From: Takifugu bimaculatus
Taxonomy: Eukaryota > Chordata > Actinopteri > Tetraodontiformes > Tetraodontidae
DNA length: 64,000 nt
Direction: 5' to 3'
NCBI GenBank assembly: GCA_004026145.2
Contig: CP034996.1
Span: 8,369,891-8,433,890, forward strand
Position numbers and translations under genes: made by a program. The notes beneath the pieces are model-generated. The model did not search any database and was not told where the DNA came from. It saw only the letters and a list, made by a program, of their open reading frames with translations. This document shows, one piece after another, positions 46,301 to 59,162 of the stretch (position 1 is its first letter; every line of letters starts with the position of its first letter).

Positions 46301-46620
46301 CTGATTGGACAAGAGGAGCCGTCACTCAAAGGATTAGCCATGCTGGGTTAGGTTGTTTAGTGTGCGACGCTACGCTCAGAGTGGGTCTGTTGGTGGAGAC
46401 GCAGTCTAAAACCGCCCAGTGAAGACGCCACATTCACTGGGCCAGTTTTCTTTTTAACAGCCTCCCTCCTTGCTCGCCGCTATCCCGGTTCACGATGCCT
46501 TAGCTGAGAGGAGCGTAGCTCATGTTCGCCCGAGGAAGTGATTTCTTTTAATCCCGCCCACAGCACTTAACTCGCTTGACAATTTTTGTGACGATTTAGG
46601 GTGATCGGGCCCTATTGGAC
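46301..46620 (+). promoter_or_regulatory. Probable arhgap26 promoter region with inverted CCAAT boxes
   Basis: CTGATTGGAC at 46301-46310 is a classic NF-Y (inverted CCAAT) site, and CTATTGGAC recurs at 46612-46620. A GC-type element (CCCGCCCAC) lies near 46553. No TATA box is obvious. The region is 280-600 bases upstream of the ATG. Site matches are exact; regulatory role is inference. Confidence 0.4.
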
Positions 46621-46900
46621 CGTGGAGGGTTTGTGTCAGCGAAAGAGTTTTAATCGTAAAAGAAGAAAAATCAAAGGTTGTACATGCAAATTCTCTTCCC
46701 CGGCCCAGTGTTTACATGTCATAATTGGATTTTGCATCAATCCGAGGCAGCGGAACGGCCATAAGTGGCGGAACCACCAGTAGCACTAGAAAAACCTCGG
46801 ACTTCCATCGCAGCTGCATTCGATTCCCCCCTCTCTCCTTTGGAGTGTGTTTGTGCAGCAGCTGATGCTGGTGTGGGTGGTTCTGGAGGTGTGAACGAAA

Positions 46901-47054
46901 ATGGGGTTACCTGCGCTGGAGTTCAGCGACTGCTACCTGGACAGCCCCCAGTTCAGGGACAGGCTCAAATCCCATGAAGTGGAACTGGAAAAGACCAACA
47001 AGTTCATTAAGGAGCTCATTAAAGACGGAAAGGCGTTGATCCAGGCTTTAAAAT
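46901..47054 (+). CDS. arhgap26: First coding exon of a GRAF-family RhoGAP (arhgap26-like)
   Basis: GRAF proteins are cytoplasmic BAR-PH-RhoGAP-SH3 proteins that shape membranes and inactivate RhoA/Cdc42. The exon encodes 51 codons: it begins MGLPALEFSDCYLDSPQFRD, continues with EKTNKFIKELIKDGKALI and ends LIQALK plus one base. This is the N-terminal BAR region. It ends in a consensus donor (T|GTAAGT at 47054/47055). From memory the N-terminus fits ARHGAP26 (MGLPALEFSDC, LKSHE) better than ARHGAP10 or ARHGAP42, but a fish paralogue cannot be excluded. The ATG at 46901 gives the family N-terminus exactly. I found no second exon up to 64000, in keeping with the very large first introns of this family. 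Confidence 0.88.
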
Positions 47055-48287
47055 GTAAGTAGAACCCTCATACTATGTTTATAATATTTAAGATCGCTGT
47101 GCTTTCGCCAGCAGGCCTTCATGTCTGTATCCTATGGAAGACTAATCAGAATTGTGCACTTGCCTCTGTTTGTCTGGGTCCTCCTGATAAGGCACGAAGT
47201 CTTGATTGTTAATAAGAGTCAAGAAGAGAGGTTTATGTTACACTGCAGTTTTGAACAGAAACATGGTTACACGTGTGGGTGGTGAGGCCAGATGATGGTG
47301 TGTTTAGGTGACATTTTAATGAGCCAGTCAGGATAAGAGATGGGCCAGGTGTTAAAATTCTACATTCATACACTGCTATCAATCTTAAAGAAATAAGACA
47401 TTAAAATCTTTATGGAACTGAACTCTTAGATATAAAAGACAGAAACCAAAAAGGGGACTCTGAACTACTATTGGCAACACTCTTGTCCCAATGGGCACAT
47501 CCTGAAAAGTCCAGGACCAGACCAGCCTCCCATGTCACCTGAATATTCTACCCCTGTAGGAACATTCCGGCTCTGTCACCACAATTATTTTTTTTAGCTG
47601 ATGCATGAATGTAAAGACAATTCTGTTTTTGCCTGTTGGTGAGATCTAGAAAGCAAACCTGATTGTCTCTCTTGAATACTGCTGCTCTGTAACTGGTTTT
47701 TGCTGCATCTTTCATTGTAACTCTGCCTCCCCTAGCTTTTCTTGTGGTCCAGGGAGGATGTTTGACCCTATTTAAACCCAGTAATTGCTGATGGAGAAGG
47801 AGACCCAAAATCTTCTTAGAGCTTTTACATCTGTATTTGTTTCCTTTTCATGATCAAATCCATGTTAGACCAGACACAGAAAATGATGAGCCACCATGTG
47901 TCACTTTATTTGGGACTTTTATGCTGGGAGACATTATTTAATCACCAGCTTTATGTTCCATTGGCTTGTAAAAGTAAACTCATGTTTTGACACATCATTG
48001 AGCTAAAGTTGGCATGGTTTTTGCAAGTAATAAAATAGATGAGTGATTTTAACACATTTTAAAGTTGACTTAGTTTTTCATTTAATCAGGAAACATGGTA
48101 TATGTTACAATTTCATATATCTTGCTCCAGAGACTGCTGAGACTGAGTATTTTTTATTAATTTCACAAGCTCTTTGCTGTTGAAGAAGTAAAACAACAAA
48201 CCAAAGAGGCACCCACCTTCCTCTTTGGGAAGTAATTTATGCCTAAACTTTAAAACATGGTCCCAAACTTAAATTACTCCCTGAAGT

Positions 48288-48490
48288 TAGAATTAGAATC
48301 AGGTTTATTGCCATTGTTCATGTAATACACAGTATTACACAAGCTAGAAATTTGTCCTGGTGTGACGCTGCGACATTCAACATAAAAAAGACAACATTAG
48401 AATAAGATAAATAAAATAAGACATATGTACAGTATATATATAAATAGTAAGAAACAGTGCAGGTCAATGCAGGAGTAATGTGCAGGAGTA
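48288..48490 (-). mobile_element. 3' UTR of a Rex1-like LINE
   Basis: Matches the 3' end of the 10381-12513 element: GAATCAGGTTTATTGCCATT, CATGTAATACACAGTATTAC, GACATTCAACATAA and AATAGTAAGAAACAGTGCAG. Only the tail is present. A T run (about 48527-48545) follows. Confidence 0.75.
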
Positions 48491-51235
48491 AGTTCTGGTA
48501 GAGCATAAATGTCCTTTTGGATTGTTTTTTTTTTTTTTTTTTTTTGCTGAAACCTACAGCCTGCCTAAACCCTAAAAATCCCACACATATTCAGACATAC
48601 GTTTCCCTTTGCATGCTGCCTGGTACTCGTTAAAAGCCTTCCTTCCATTAGCACTATCTTGATAACAGCCTTGCTTTCAGGCAGTTTTTTCAGACTTTAA
48701 ATTGAACCTTTAGCTACCCCCAGCAATCTCACAAACAACCTCAGGCTGTGTCTGAATGTCCCAAAGAAAAATAAATTTTCAATGCATCTACAGTAATTAG
48801 CATGCTTGCTCAATCTCAAAAGATCATCAAATGTAAATGCTAATGTATTTTCCCAGCACAGATTTGTTGCAGAAAAAGAAACCAATCACAGCCCAGCCAG
48901 CCACTTTATTAGATTAGTTGAGTCTTTAATATGGTTGTTGCTGGACTCCAGTTGTACTGAAACTGGTATCAATGGTTTAGCTAGGGGACCTATTCATTAA
49001 CAGTATCTGACAATGATACAGTGGTACTTTGTGTCCTTATCATCAGGACAATGTGGAACTTATTTCTGCCCCTACCAGCGATGTATGCATGAAGGAGCTT
49101 CTCTCGTGCAACAACTCAGGGCGAAAGCCTGATTTTTGTTCCCTCTCCAGACAGCTCGCACACTAGTTTCAGACAGGTGACTGTTTTAGAAATGTGATTA
49201 GGTAGAAAAGCGAGTGGACAGAGGAATTGAAATCAGAACAATGAAGGGCAAAGCTGTGTTTGCTTATTGGTTGGTTTTAAAAATAAAATCCAAATGAGTG
49301 ACCAATGATTGTGGCTCAGTCTGCATGTGAGTGGTTTTAGCACAACTGCCTCTTGAGTTTGAAGAAATGACACCTTCTGCATCTTTAGCTTGTCTTGCTT
49401 ATTCAATGATGACATATCTGCCTGCTTGATCAAAGAGCAAATTGTAAGTGTGTTTTGTAGAACTGTTAGAACTGTGAGCCCTTCCAAAGTTTCAAGAATA
49501 CGATGATTTTGTCTCTATTGAAGATGGAATAAAATAATGTTTTTGCAGTGGAGCTTCTTGTTTCAGCAGTGTGTTTTGCTGCCTTTTTAAAAGCAGAAAT
49601 TTGCTTTGTATAATCTTAAACTATGACTAAACTCAATGATGTCTGAATTTTTCACAAAAGGTCTCTCTGCTCTTTCACCATAGCCATCTGAGGTCTACTG
49701 TTCGGCCATAAAGGCAACATTTCATGACAAGAATGCTCTGCTTCTAAACTCAAGCCATATTCACTTAAAAGCTAGTGGTTTCTGATGCAGATTGTTTATT
49801 TTGAGCTTGTCTTATGTGAAACATCACCCAGCAGTAACAAAGCAGACTTTTACTATTTCTAAGAGTGTTCCTAGCCCACAGGGTGCATTCAGCTGTCAGT
49901 CAAATTTCCAAAGTTGTAGGGGCCTACAGTAGAGAAAAGCTGTGGCTCTGCAGAAAATAAACCTCACAGAACAGCTGTCTATCTGTCCAGACATGCAGCA
50001 GGTGTCAAATTAGCAGAAACATTTTAGCTGGGGTAGCGTGAACAGTTGCACTCACGGGATATGTGAATATTAAGAAAAACACTCTGATCTAAATGCAAAT
50101 TTACCTTTACTTTCTTATAAGAGACATTAGATTTAATGTTGGTGCAAAAGTGAGAACAGGTTGTAGAGGGCAGGAAGGAGAATTTTAGCTCTGTAGAGAA
50201 TGCTTTCTGTTTGCTGGGTTTGGATGCCATGCATGAGTGTTTAATTTAAAGGTTCTGCAGATGTGAAAATTGGGCTCTGTTCTCACTTCCACGCAGGCCG
50301 GAAAGACTCTTGGTTTTGTCATGACCCCTAGGTTTAACAATTACAATCACAACTGCAGTGTGTATGTAAGGCAGTTATGGATAGTTATTACAAATAATAT
50401 TTAACTTTCATGTTTATTTGAAGGACAGGCAGATTCTGACCTAACTGAGTTCTAAATTTGGGTTTTGCTCCACTTATAAACACTTCTTCGATCCTTGTTA
50501 AGCTTAAAATGTATTTCTTTGAACTCATTTGCTCGAAGGCCCGAAGTCTTTTCAATTTATATCAAGGTGAGTGAAGAGACAATGCTTGAAAACTTTTTTA
50601 GAATCACAAAGGCTGTTCAGTTTTTGTATTCAAATTCTCCATGCTTGGAATATTTGCCCATCTGCCATTAGTTATCTCTCATTTTGATAAAGAATCAAAA
50701 CCAGGCAGAAATTAACTTGTGAAATGGTGTGTCCATGTGTTATATAATATTTATAATAGCCCCAATTGATAGATATTGATGATAGATAATGACAGTTATT
50801 GATGCTAATGATCATGACACACATTAAAAGGTATATTTCCTAATGGCTGTGACCTTCAGTCAGACATTTACCATTTAAGTTATGGTAATCTAGTTCTGAG
50901 AAAGCTGCAGTGGAACAGATGCATTTGATTATTGAAAACGGAGAGAAACCTGCAGACCTAGTTTAATCAAGCCTGCTGAAAAGCTGACAGAACGTGTGTT
51001 CATCTTTGTCCTTTAAGAGTGCTTTTTGGAAACCACAATCGAAGACACCCAGCTAGCATGTACAGAACACTCTGACCATGGGCTGATGCCAGATAGCATC
51101 AAATTATAAACCATACATGCAATTTAGAGTGAAGGCACAAATTGTGCCGTACAGCCTCGTCTTTGATCAAATTTCTTTATATTGAAATATATTGGTTTCG
51201 GGAAATCAATGACTGACTAAATTATCTGGGAGAAA

Positions 51236-52873
51236 GAGGTAACGCATAACACTATTGCCCGATGGCTGCAAGACCTACAGACTGAACACAGCCAACTCCC
51301 AGAACAAGACCCAGTAGTCATCACCTTAGCAGACATCCAAACAAGAGTGTCCAAAGTGAAGAGCTTGACGGCACCAGGTCCTGATAAGATCCACGCCTAT
51401 TGTACCCCAGAAGGGCACAATACCGTCCAACTACCGGCCCATAACCTGCCTCAGCACCACATGGAAGCTCCTATCAGGCATCATAGCGGCTAAGATCAGC
51501 AGGCACATGGATCAATACATAAGCAGAGCACAGAAAGGCATAGGGAACAACACCAGAGGTGCCAAGCACCAGCTACTGGTTGACAGGGCAATCGCCCAGG
51601 ACTGTAGGATGCGGCACACCAACTTGTGCACTGCCTGGATTGATTACAAGAAAGCCTATGACTCAAAGCCAATTGCGCAGGTGAGCATCAGATGTGGCAT
51701 ATATCAAGGAGATGCTCTGCCCCCCTGCTGTTCTGCATAGGCCTAAACCCCCTCAGCCAGATCATCACCAAGAGTGGCTATGGGTACCAGTTTCAAAGTG
51801 GAACAACCGTCAGCCACCTCCTCTACATGGACGACATCAAGCGGTATGCCAAGAACGAGCATGACATCGACTCCCTGATTCACCTCACTAGGATCTACAG
51901 CAAAGACATCGGGATGTCATTCGGGCTAGACAAATGTGGGCGGATGATATCTAGAAGGGGAAAGGTGATCGCAACTGACGGGGTTGAACTACCTGAAGGG
52001 AACATCACAGATGTGCAGGATAGTTACAAATACCTGGGGATCCCACAGGCAAATGGTAACCAAGAGGAGGCAGCTAGGAGGTCAGCCACAGCCAAATACC
52101 TGCAGAGGTTAAGACAGGTCCTGAAAAGTCAGCTGAATGTTAAGCACAAGATCCAGGCCATAAACACCTATGCCCTGCCAATAATCAGATACCCTGCTGG
52201 CATAATACCCTGGCCACTGGAAGAGATACAAGCCACTGACATCAAGACAAGGAAGCTCCTCACCATGCACGGAGGGTTTCACCCTAAGTCCAGTGTCCTG
52301 AGGTTGTACACAAAGCGAAAGGAAGGGGGCCGAGGACTAGTAAGTGTCGGAACTACTGTCCAGGAGGAAACAACAAGCCTCCAAGAATACATCAAGACAA
52401 TGGCCCCCACTGACCCACTGCTGAGTGAATGCCTCAGGCAACAAAAGCCCACCAAGGAGGAGGAACCTGAGGGGGCTATCATGGAAGGACAAGCCCATGC
52501 ATGGAATGTACCACCGACAAATTGAGGAAGTGGCTGATATCGAGAAAACATACCAGTGGCTGACAAAGGCCGGGCTGAAAGACAGCACAGAGGCACTAAT
52601 CATGGCTGCACAAGAACAGGCCCTGAGCACCAGAGCAATAGAGGCCATGGTCTGCCATACCAGACAAGACCCCAGGTGCAGACTGTGTGGAGATGCCCCT
52701 GAGACAGTCCAGCACATCACAGCAGGTTGCAAGATGCTGGCAGGCAAGGCATACATGGAACGGCATAACCAGGTGGCTGGCATAGTGTACAGGAACATCT
52801 GCACTGAGTATGGGCTGGAGGTCCCAGGGACCAGGTGGGAGACACCCCCGAAAGTGGTGGAGAACGAGCAGGC
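51236..52873 (+). mobile_element. R4/Rex6-like LINE fragment, reverse transcriptase and C-terminal region
   Basis: Degenerate plus-strand RT of an R4-clade element (Rex6 type, which uses a restriction-like endonuclease). Motifs: TAPGPDKIHAY, AWIDYKKAYDS, then KPIAQVSIRCGIYQGDALPP, the YMDD box in LLYMDDIKRYAKN, SYKYLGIPQANGN and the long ORF to 52525. The frame then shifts to 52425-52889 with LHGMYHRQIEEVADIEKTYQW..CRLCGDAPETVQHITAGC. About 40 residues between motifs A and B are missing. It stops at about 52873, before the endonuclease, where minus-strand L2 begins. Confidence 0.75.
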
Positions 52874-53420
52874 TAACCCTACTGTATGAGGAGGGAACAC
52901 CATGGACATGAGCAAACGGGTATCTATCAGATAAATATGATCTAAACCAGTCTAGTGCTGTCCCTTTAATCCCAATCACATGTTCCAGTCTATGTAACAG
53001 GATGCTGTGATCAACTGTATCAAAAACAGCACTGAGACCCAGCAGAACCACCACAGAGACCAGTCCATGATCTGAAGCTATGAGAAGATCATTAGTAACT
53101 TTAAGAAGTGCTGTTTCTGTGCTGTGATGAGCTCTAAAGCCTGACTGAAACATCTCAAACAGGCTGTTCCTCTGCAGGTGCTCCAGTAACTGAGTCACCA
53201 CCACCTTCTCAAGAACTTTAGAGATAAAAGGAAGGTTGGATATTGGCCTATAATTTGCTAATACGTCAGGATCCGGTGATGGTTTTTTAAGCAACGGCTT
53301 AATCACTGCCACCTTGTAGGACCGGGGTACATAACCTGACACTAAAGAACCATTGATCTGGTCCATGATAGAACTGCCTATCAATGGTAAAACATCCTTC
53401 AACAGGTGTGTTGGGATGGG
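52874..53420 (-). mobile_element. L2-like LINE RT fragment between two R4-like fragments
   Basis: The minus-strand frame reads LLKDVLPL..NYRPISNLPFISKVLEKVV, FQSGFRAHHSTETALLKV, and ILLHRLEHVIGIKGTALDWF up to FAHVHGVPSSYSRVS. This is the N-terminal half of L2 RT and closely parallels 15155-15704. Both ends are cut; the L2 ORF continues in neither flank. Confidence 0.8.
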
Positions 53421-54535
53421 ATGTATCCAGTGGCCAGGATATTATGTCAGCAGGGTATCTGGTTACTGGCAGGGCGTAGATGTTAACGGCCAGGAGTTTA
53501 TTCTCACATTCAGCTGACTTTTCATGGCCTGCCTTAACCTCTGTAGTTATTTGGCTGTGGCTGACCTCCTAGCTGCCTCCTCATGGTTACCATTTGCCTG
53601 TGGGATTCCCAGGTATTTGTAACTGAATTGCAGATGTGTTATGTTCCCTTCATGTAGTTCAACCCCATCATTTGCGATCACCTCTCTTCTTCTAGATGTC
53701 ATCTGCCCACATTTATCTAGTCCGAATGCCATCCCGATGTCTTTGCTGTAGATCCTAGTGAAGTGAATCAGGGAGTCAATGTCATGCTCATTCTTGGCAT
53801 ACAGCTTGATGTCATCCATGTAGAGGAGGTGGCTGATGATGGTTCCACTTCGGAACTGGTACCCATAGCGATTCTTAGTGATGATCTGGTTGAGGGGGTT
53901 TAGGCCTCTGCAGAACAGCAGGACGGACAGGGCATCTCCTTGATATATGCCGCATCTGATGTTAACCCACGCAATTGGCTTTAAGATGGCATCCAGAGTT
54001 CCACAGCTTCATTGTGTTCTGGATGAACTCTCTTAGTGCCCTGTTGATGTTATACAGCTTAAGGCTCTTCAGTATCCATGTGTGTGGAATTGAGTCATAG
54101 GCTTTATTGTAGTCAATCCAGGCAGTGCACAGGTTAGTGTGCCGTGTCCTACAGTCATGGGCGATTGCCTTGTCGACCAGAAGCTAGTGCTGGGCACTTC
54201 TGGTGTTGTTGCCAATGCCTTTCTGTGCTCTGCTAATGTATTGATCCATGTGCCTAATGATCTTAGCTGCTATGATGCCTGATAGGAGCTTTATTGTGGT
54301 GCTGAGGCAGGTTATGGGTCAGTAGTTGGATGGTATTGTAATCTTTGGGGGGTCCTTCCTTATGACGACTGTCCGGCCCTGGGTTAGCCACTCTGGGTGG
54401 TTCCCCGATGTTAACAGCTGGTTCGTCTGTGCTGTCAGGCGTTCATGCAGTGCAGACAGCTTCTTAAGCCAATAGGCGTGAATCCTATCAGGCCCTGGTG
54501 CTGTCCAGCTCTTCATTTAGGACATTCTTGTTCTG
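53421..54535 (-). mobile_element. R4/Rex6-like LINE fragment on the opposite strand
   Basis: The minus-strand frames include TAPGPDRIHAYWLKKLSALH (54516-54319), then degenerate RT, and MDDIKLYAKNEHDIDSLIHF..SYKYLGIPQANGNHEEAARR (53819-53547). It is the same family as 51236-52873 but in inverted orientation, and it retains the segment between RT motifs A and B that the plus copy lacks. Several frameshifts and stops. Confidence 0.75.
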
Positions 54536-55589
54536 GAAGTTGGCTGGAAAATATTTGCTTGACATGATATATGTGGCTCTCCATGGCGAGGCTTGTCTGT
54601 ATTTGTTTTGTGAATACCATCGAGGTAGATGTTTTTGAGACGGAGCACTTGCCCGGGCAGAAAAGAGTGACATGCAACAGCTCGAAGGGAAATTATATAA
54701 TAATTTCACGGCCTTACATTTGGTAGTTTATTTATGATGGTTGTTTTTTCTGTCCTGTTTTTCTCATCTGGCTGTTTGTCTGTGTCACACTGATTCAAAC
54801 AGACAGACCTCTGAGCAGCAGCCGGCCTGGCTGTGCATCCCCCAGGCTGTTCTTATCCAGTGTGACAAAGAAAGGGAGAATTAGGTTGACTGTAAAGCGG
54901 GATAAAAGGGACAGGGAGGCAAAGAGGGTCATAGCACCAACACTGAGAGCTAAAATCTGACACACTTTGGCCCTTGGAGGAAAATTTGTGTGAGCTCTCA
55001 GTAAGCTCTCAAATTAATAGAATTGTCCTGCTAACCTGATAATATGCTGGACCACACACACGAGGCAGAGAAGGAGGGATTATTGAGGGAAGATGAGAGG
55101 CACAAGGATGAGGAAAGGGAGATTATAACCTGCAGATACACCTACTGTGTGAGGTCTGTCTGGATGAAGGTTGAGGTTTCAGTGCTCTGGGTAGCATGTA
55201 TGTTGGCGGTGGGTACTGGTGGAATGCTCAGATAATTTTGATTTGAATGCATATATGTCCTGCCTCTAGAAAGAAAGGACAGAAGGAGGGAGAATTAGCT
55301 GGCTGGAGGGAGATGTTCAGAGCCAGACTAAAGCAATTTCTTCTGCTCCTTTAGAAGGTGGATGACTTTAAGCATCAATACAATAAAATTATTTTCTGCT
55401 GCAGATGCACTTTAAGCCATCACCATCAGGGGGGAGGGGTGTAGGATGCAGTGGCATATGGATTGATGTATGTGTTTTCTCAATGGATAATGGTAATGTT
55501 ACCATGTGGTTGGCAGAGCCAGTGTGTGTAAAAAAACAAAACAATAAAATCTTTGGATTTTAGTGTTTCCTGTCTTTAAGTAACCATGT

Positions 55590-55697
55590 GTTGCTTCCTC
55601 CTCACTTTGTGGGTTTAAGATTGGGATTCTGCAAAGCACCTGGAGACATTTTTAATTGTAACAGGCGCTATATAAATAAAGATTGATTTATTAATTG
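55590..55697 (+). mobile_element. L2-like LINE 3' tail
   Basis: Short tail with GGATTCTGCAAAGCACCTGG and GGCGCTATATAAATAAAGAT ending in GATT-type repeats. It matches the other L2 tails in the window. Confidence 0.65.
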
Positions 55698-56297
55698 AAC
55701 TGGAATAATATTGATGTTTCCTTTCTCATTTAAAATTACTATAAAGTATTGTTTTAAATATAACACAGAGGAGCAAGCTCTATTTTAAAAAACATAACCT
55801 CATATAAAAACCTCATTATAATTAATCATCAAATAAAAACCTGTAAATACAATGACAAAATTACATATCCTGAATGAGGAGCATGGCAAAGAGCCCAAGC
55901 CTTTGACCCTGCCTTCAAACCCAAATCCCCATTAAGCAAACATTTGTATGACAATGAAAAGACCAGTTCTCCCACTGTTGAAATTTATTTTTGAAAACAT
56001 TCATTTTTATCATGTGTACTTTAAATCTGTTGGCCTCCTATGACACATTCCAGTCTTGTCCTCCAGTAAAAGCTGAGATGTGTGAAGCAATCAATTCAGC
56101 ATTTATTTGAAAATCTGAAACACAGAATATGAGGCAAACATTGAACTGGCCGGAGCTCATATGTCATCTTCCTGTTTTTGTTTGGCACTTCCTTTTGCAA
56201 ATTTCCTTAAATTTCTATGTTTATATATATATAAATATATAAACATAAGGTAGAAAGGAACCAGACAACATTAAGATGCTATATGTTTTACAAATGA

Positions 56298-57780
56298 GCA
56301 TGTAGCACTCAGCTAGGAGAGAGTGCCTTCTCCTTGCTAAACACCTCACAGAGGTCGTGGTATTGCTCGGGCACCCCTGAGAGGTCTGGGGGTGTTGGTG
56401 GGGAGCATGGAGCGGCTGAATGCCCTCCGGGAGTCAGTGAGTCAGAGAGTGACAGTGTGAGCTCCAACTCACCACCTTACCCTGTATCCAGTCCATTTGG
56501 GGGTTGTGGCGGCGCAACTGGGGTAACTCAGGAACATCAGGAAGCCGGTATCACCAAGAAGATCGGTGCCGAGTGGTTCTCCGAAGTAACGAGCGTGACA
56601 GGAAACGTCTTGTGGGTGACCCAGGCGATGATCCTGCCATCCAAGGCCGTGGCGGTGAATGGCGATGGCAGGATTTCCAGCACACAGCCCGCCTGCATCG
56701 CCAATTCCTGATCTAGCAGACTGTCCTGGGCTCCAGAATCGACCAGGGCCTGGAGAGGGAGAACTCGACCTCCAACACACAGGGGCAACAGTTGATCCAA
56801 GGGCGAGGGTTTGTCCACACTTGACTTCTGGCCCACCAGTACCCCCACAGCTACTGACAGGCCCGCCCTTTTGGCCGAACCGGACAACCCGAAATGACTT
56901 GACCAGGTTGGCCGCAATACGAGCACCCCCACCGATCCTGTGGTGGCGCTCCTCTGGTATTAGCCTGGTACGCCCAAGCTGCATTGGCTGCTCTGCATCA
57001 ATCAGCATGCCTGAGGGCACGGTGTAGCCAACCTGGACCAGGCTGGAAGGCCCCAGGTGGGCAAGGGAAAGAACTGGGGCCGCAGATGGAAAGGCAGGAT
57101 GGTTTGGAGTGGGGGAATCTCGCATCTGGCGTCTCGCCCTCAGGTGATTGTCCAAAGAAATGGCCATTAGACGAGGGAGTGCAGGTCCTGGGATTGCTGC
57201 CGGAGCAGGATTTAGTCCTGCAGGCATTCGCTCAGCCTTTGCAGGAAGACTCCCCGAAGCGGTGGCTTCTGCCACCAAGGTCTGCCACCAAGTCTGCCAC
57301 CAGAGTCTGCCACCAAGGTCCAGAACTCCACCGAGAAGTCCTCTACGGCGCGGTTTCCCTGGCAGAGGGACAGGAAGCGGGTGATCGCATCCCCGAAGTG
57401 GTCTAGGTGTTTGAAGACCACCTTCAAGCTTCCCTCCAACTCAACTTAGGACATGGTTTCCAGGCGGCTGTGGGAACTGACAGCCTCCGCCCATAGATTA
57501 GACACTTTGGGGAAATTGTTTGTGAAAAAAATGTGCCTTCTGTTGAAACACTAACTGGCACTGGAGAAACCCCTGACATTTGTTCAGGTCCCCATGGAAC
57601 AGTTTCGGGTTGCAGATGTGAATGCTGGGAATCCGCGGGGATGTGCTAGTGGCACAACGAGGGAGAATCTGGAAGCCGCTCAGCCCAGCCTGGAAATAAA
57701 CAGACAAGGGAAACGCAGGTGAGACACAGACAGGGAGGGAGAGAGGGAAACATTCAGGAACTCCTAACAATCTGCACATT
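56298..57780 (-). mobile_element. Degenerate gypsy-type LTR element, gag and protease
   Basis: Minus-strand order, from the right: gag NPKLFHGDLNKCQGFLQCQL (within 57779-57498), gag FLSLCQGNRAVEDFSVEFWT (57439-57212), a linker, then the aspartic protease LQALVDSGAQDSLLDQELA (56932-56537, D in DSGA). The last piece, near 56390-56320, reads PEQYHDLCEVFSKEKAL, the start of gypsy pol after the protease. Frameshifts separate all pieces, and RT, integrase and LTRs are absent. The 269-aa ORF at 56469-57278 is mostly an out-of-frame reading. Confidence 0.72.
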
Positions 57781-59162
57781 AATGCGACAAGACAACAAAA
57801 TGGTTAAAACAGTCAGGTTCAATGAAATTATCTTTAGGGTTTCAAAACTATTTTAAAATCAATTCCAAGATTCAAAACAGCTAATCAGAGATTAATTAAA
57901 CAAATGTTCCTGACTCCTTTGTAGGTTTTTTTAAAATGATAGCACTCTTAAACACATAACAATTATAAATATCTCGGCACCATTGCTGTCCTGACTCAGC
58001 TCAGCAAAGAAGGCTGGCATTCAGTCAGAGGCCTGGAAACCACACAGCATTTTATCTAAGGGTTCATATGAGACACGAGATGGGTTGGCACACTGTGGAG
58101 CTGGCACCCAAAATCTAGCTATTAACCATGTAATGTGCTGTAAGATTGACACAGTGGACATAAGAACTGTGTATATGTCTGCCATCAGGGCTGTTTTCCT
58201 CCTTGATTTGATTGGTTTGACAAAAGTATCTGGATGGCTTTTAAAGAATAGTTCATGGAAGATCTTGTTAAATTAGTAGAAGCCCAACCAGCCCAACCAT
58301 TTGAGGACATGTAAAATAACTTAAGTGAGTTGTCATCATCTACATGATGTTATAGGAAATAATCAGCACCTTTTGTTACACTTGGCCTATTTTATTTTTA
58401 CATTTGGCCTACAGGTAAATCATAAAATTTAATAAAGAACTAGATTTATTATAATGACAACAAAAGAAAGAAAAGACAAATAGAATGTAATTATTTTATT
58501 CACAGCATAGATGGTGTAGTGGTCCAAAGAGGGTCTTAATTTCAGTCCAATCTTTAAATAAGGTGAGAATTTCTAAGGTTTTCTTTTCTGTGCTGTTGTG
58601 TAAAGGTCAGAGTTATGTCAGTTAGGGCTGGGGAAATTTGTTGATTTAATTTACACTGTATTTAGATTTATACAAGAAATGCGCAGTGGTGTGACTGAAT
58701 GAAAAAATAATCTCTAGATTAATCAACAAAAAATATTGTTATATGCAGCCGTAGTGTAAGGTTATGAGGAAGAGCTGGAATAAGAATGACTGTAATGTCA
58801 TCAGTATGTAGCTAGTCATGTGCACAGAAGGGTTTTCTATTTCTGCTTGGTAATACCAAAAGTGAACTCCCGTGGCAGAGTCAGCTCTCTGTTTTGTCTT
58901 TGATATTGACTCATGAGAAATTAAAAATGAGTGTTGCATCAACAAGATCTTCCGGACATCAATAATACTGGTATTTCTGCAGTTTCTGTTAGAATGTACC
59001 CAAATTCTTGTTCAAGCAATGATGGAGATTAGAATATGAAAACACACAGGATACTTGGGTTCTTTGGTTCTCTGGTGCATCTCTGGTGCATACCATAAAT
59101 TTGGAATCTAACCGATGTTTATAGGGAGGCCCAGGTGGTACTCTACCTTTCCCAGATCCTCA

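Noticed and set aside
46601..46977. Two ORFs upstream of and overlapping the arhgap26 exon
   Set aside because: They lie in the presumed 5' UTR or another frame of the exon; the MGLPALEFSDC frame is the recognised one.
47548..47808. Possible Tc1-type transposase remnant on the minus strand
   Set aside because: A stretch such as WTTRKARGGRVTMKDAAKTS looked DNA-binding-like, but I could not match it to a family with confidence.
56469..57278. 269-aa ORF as a host gene
   Set aside because: Most of it is an out-of-frame reading of gypsy gag-protease; the frame with VDSGAQDSLL is the real one.
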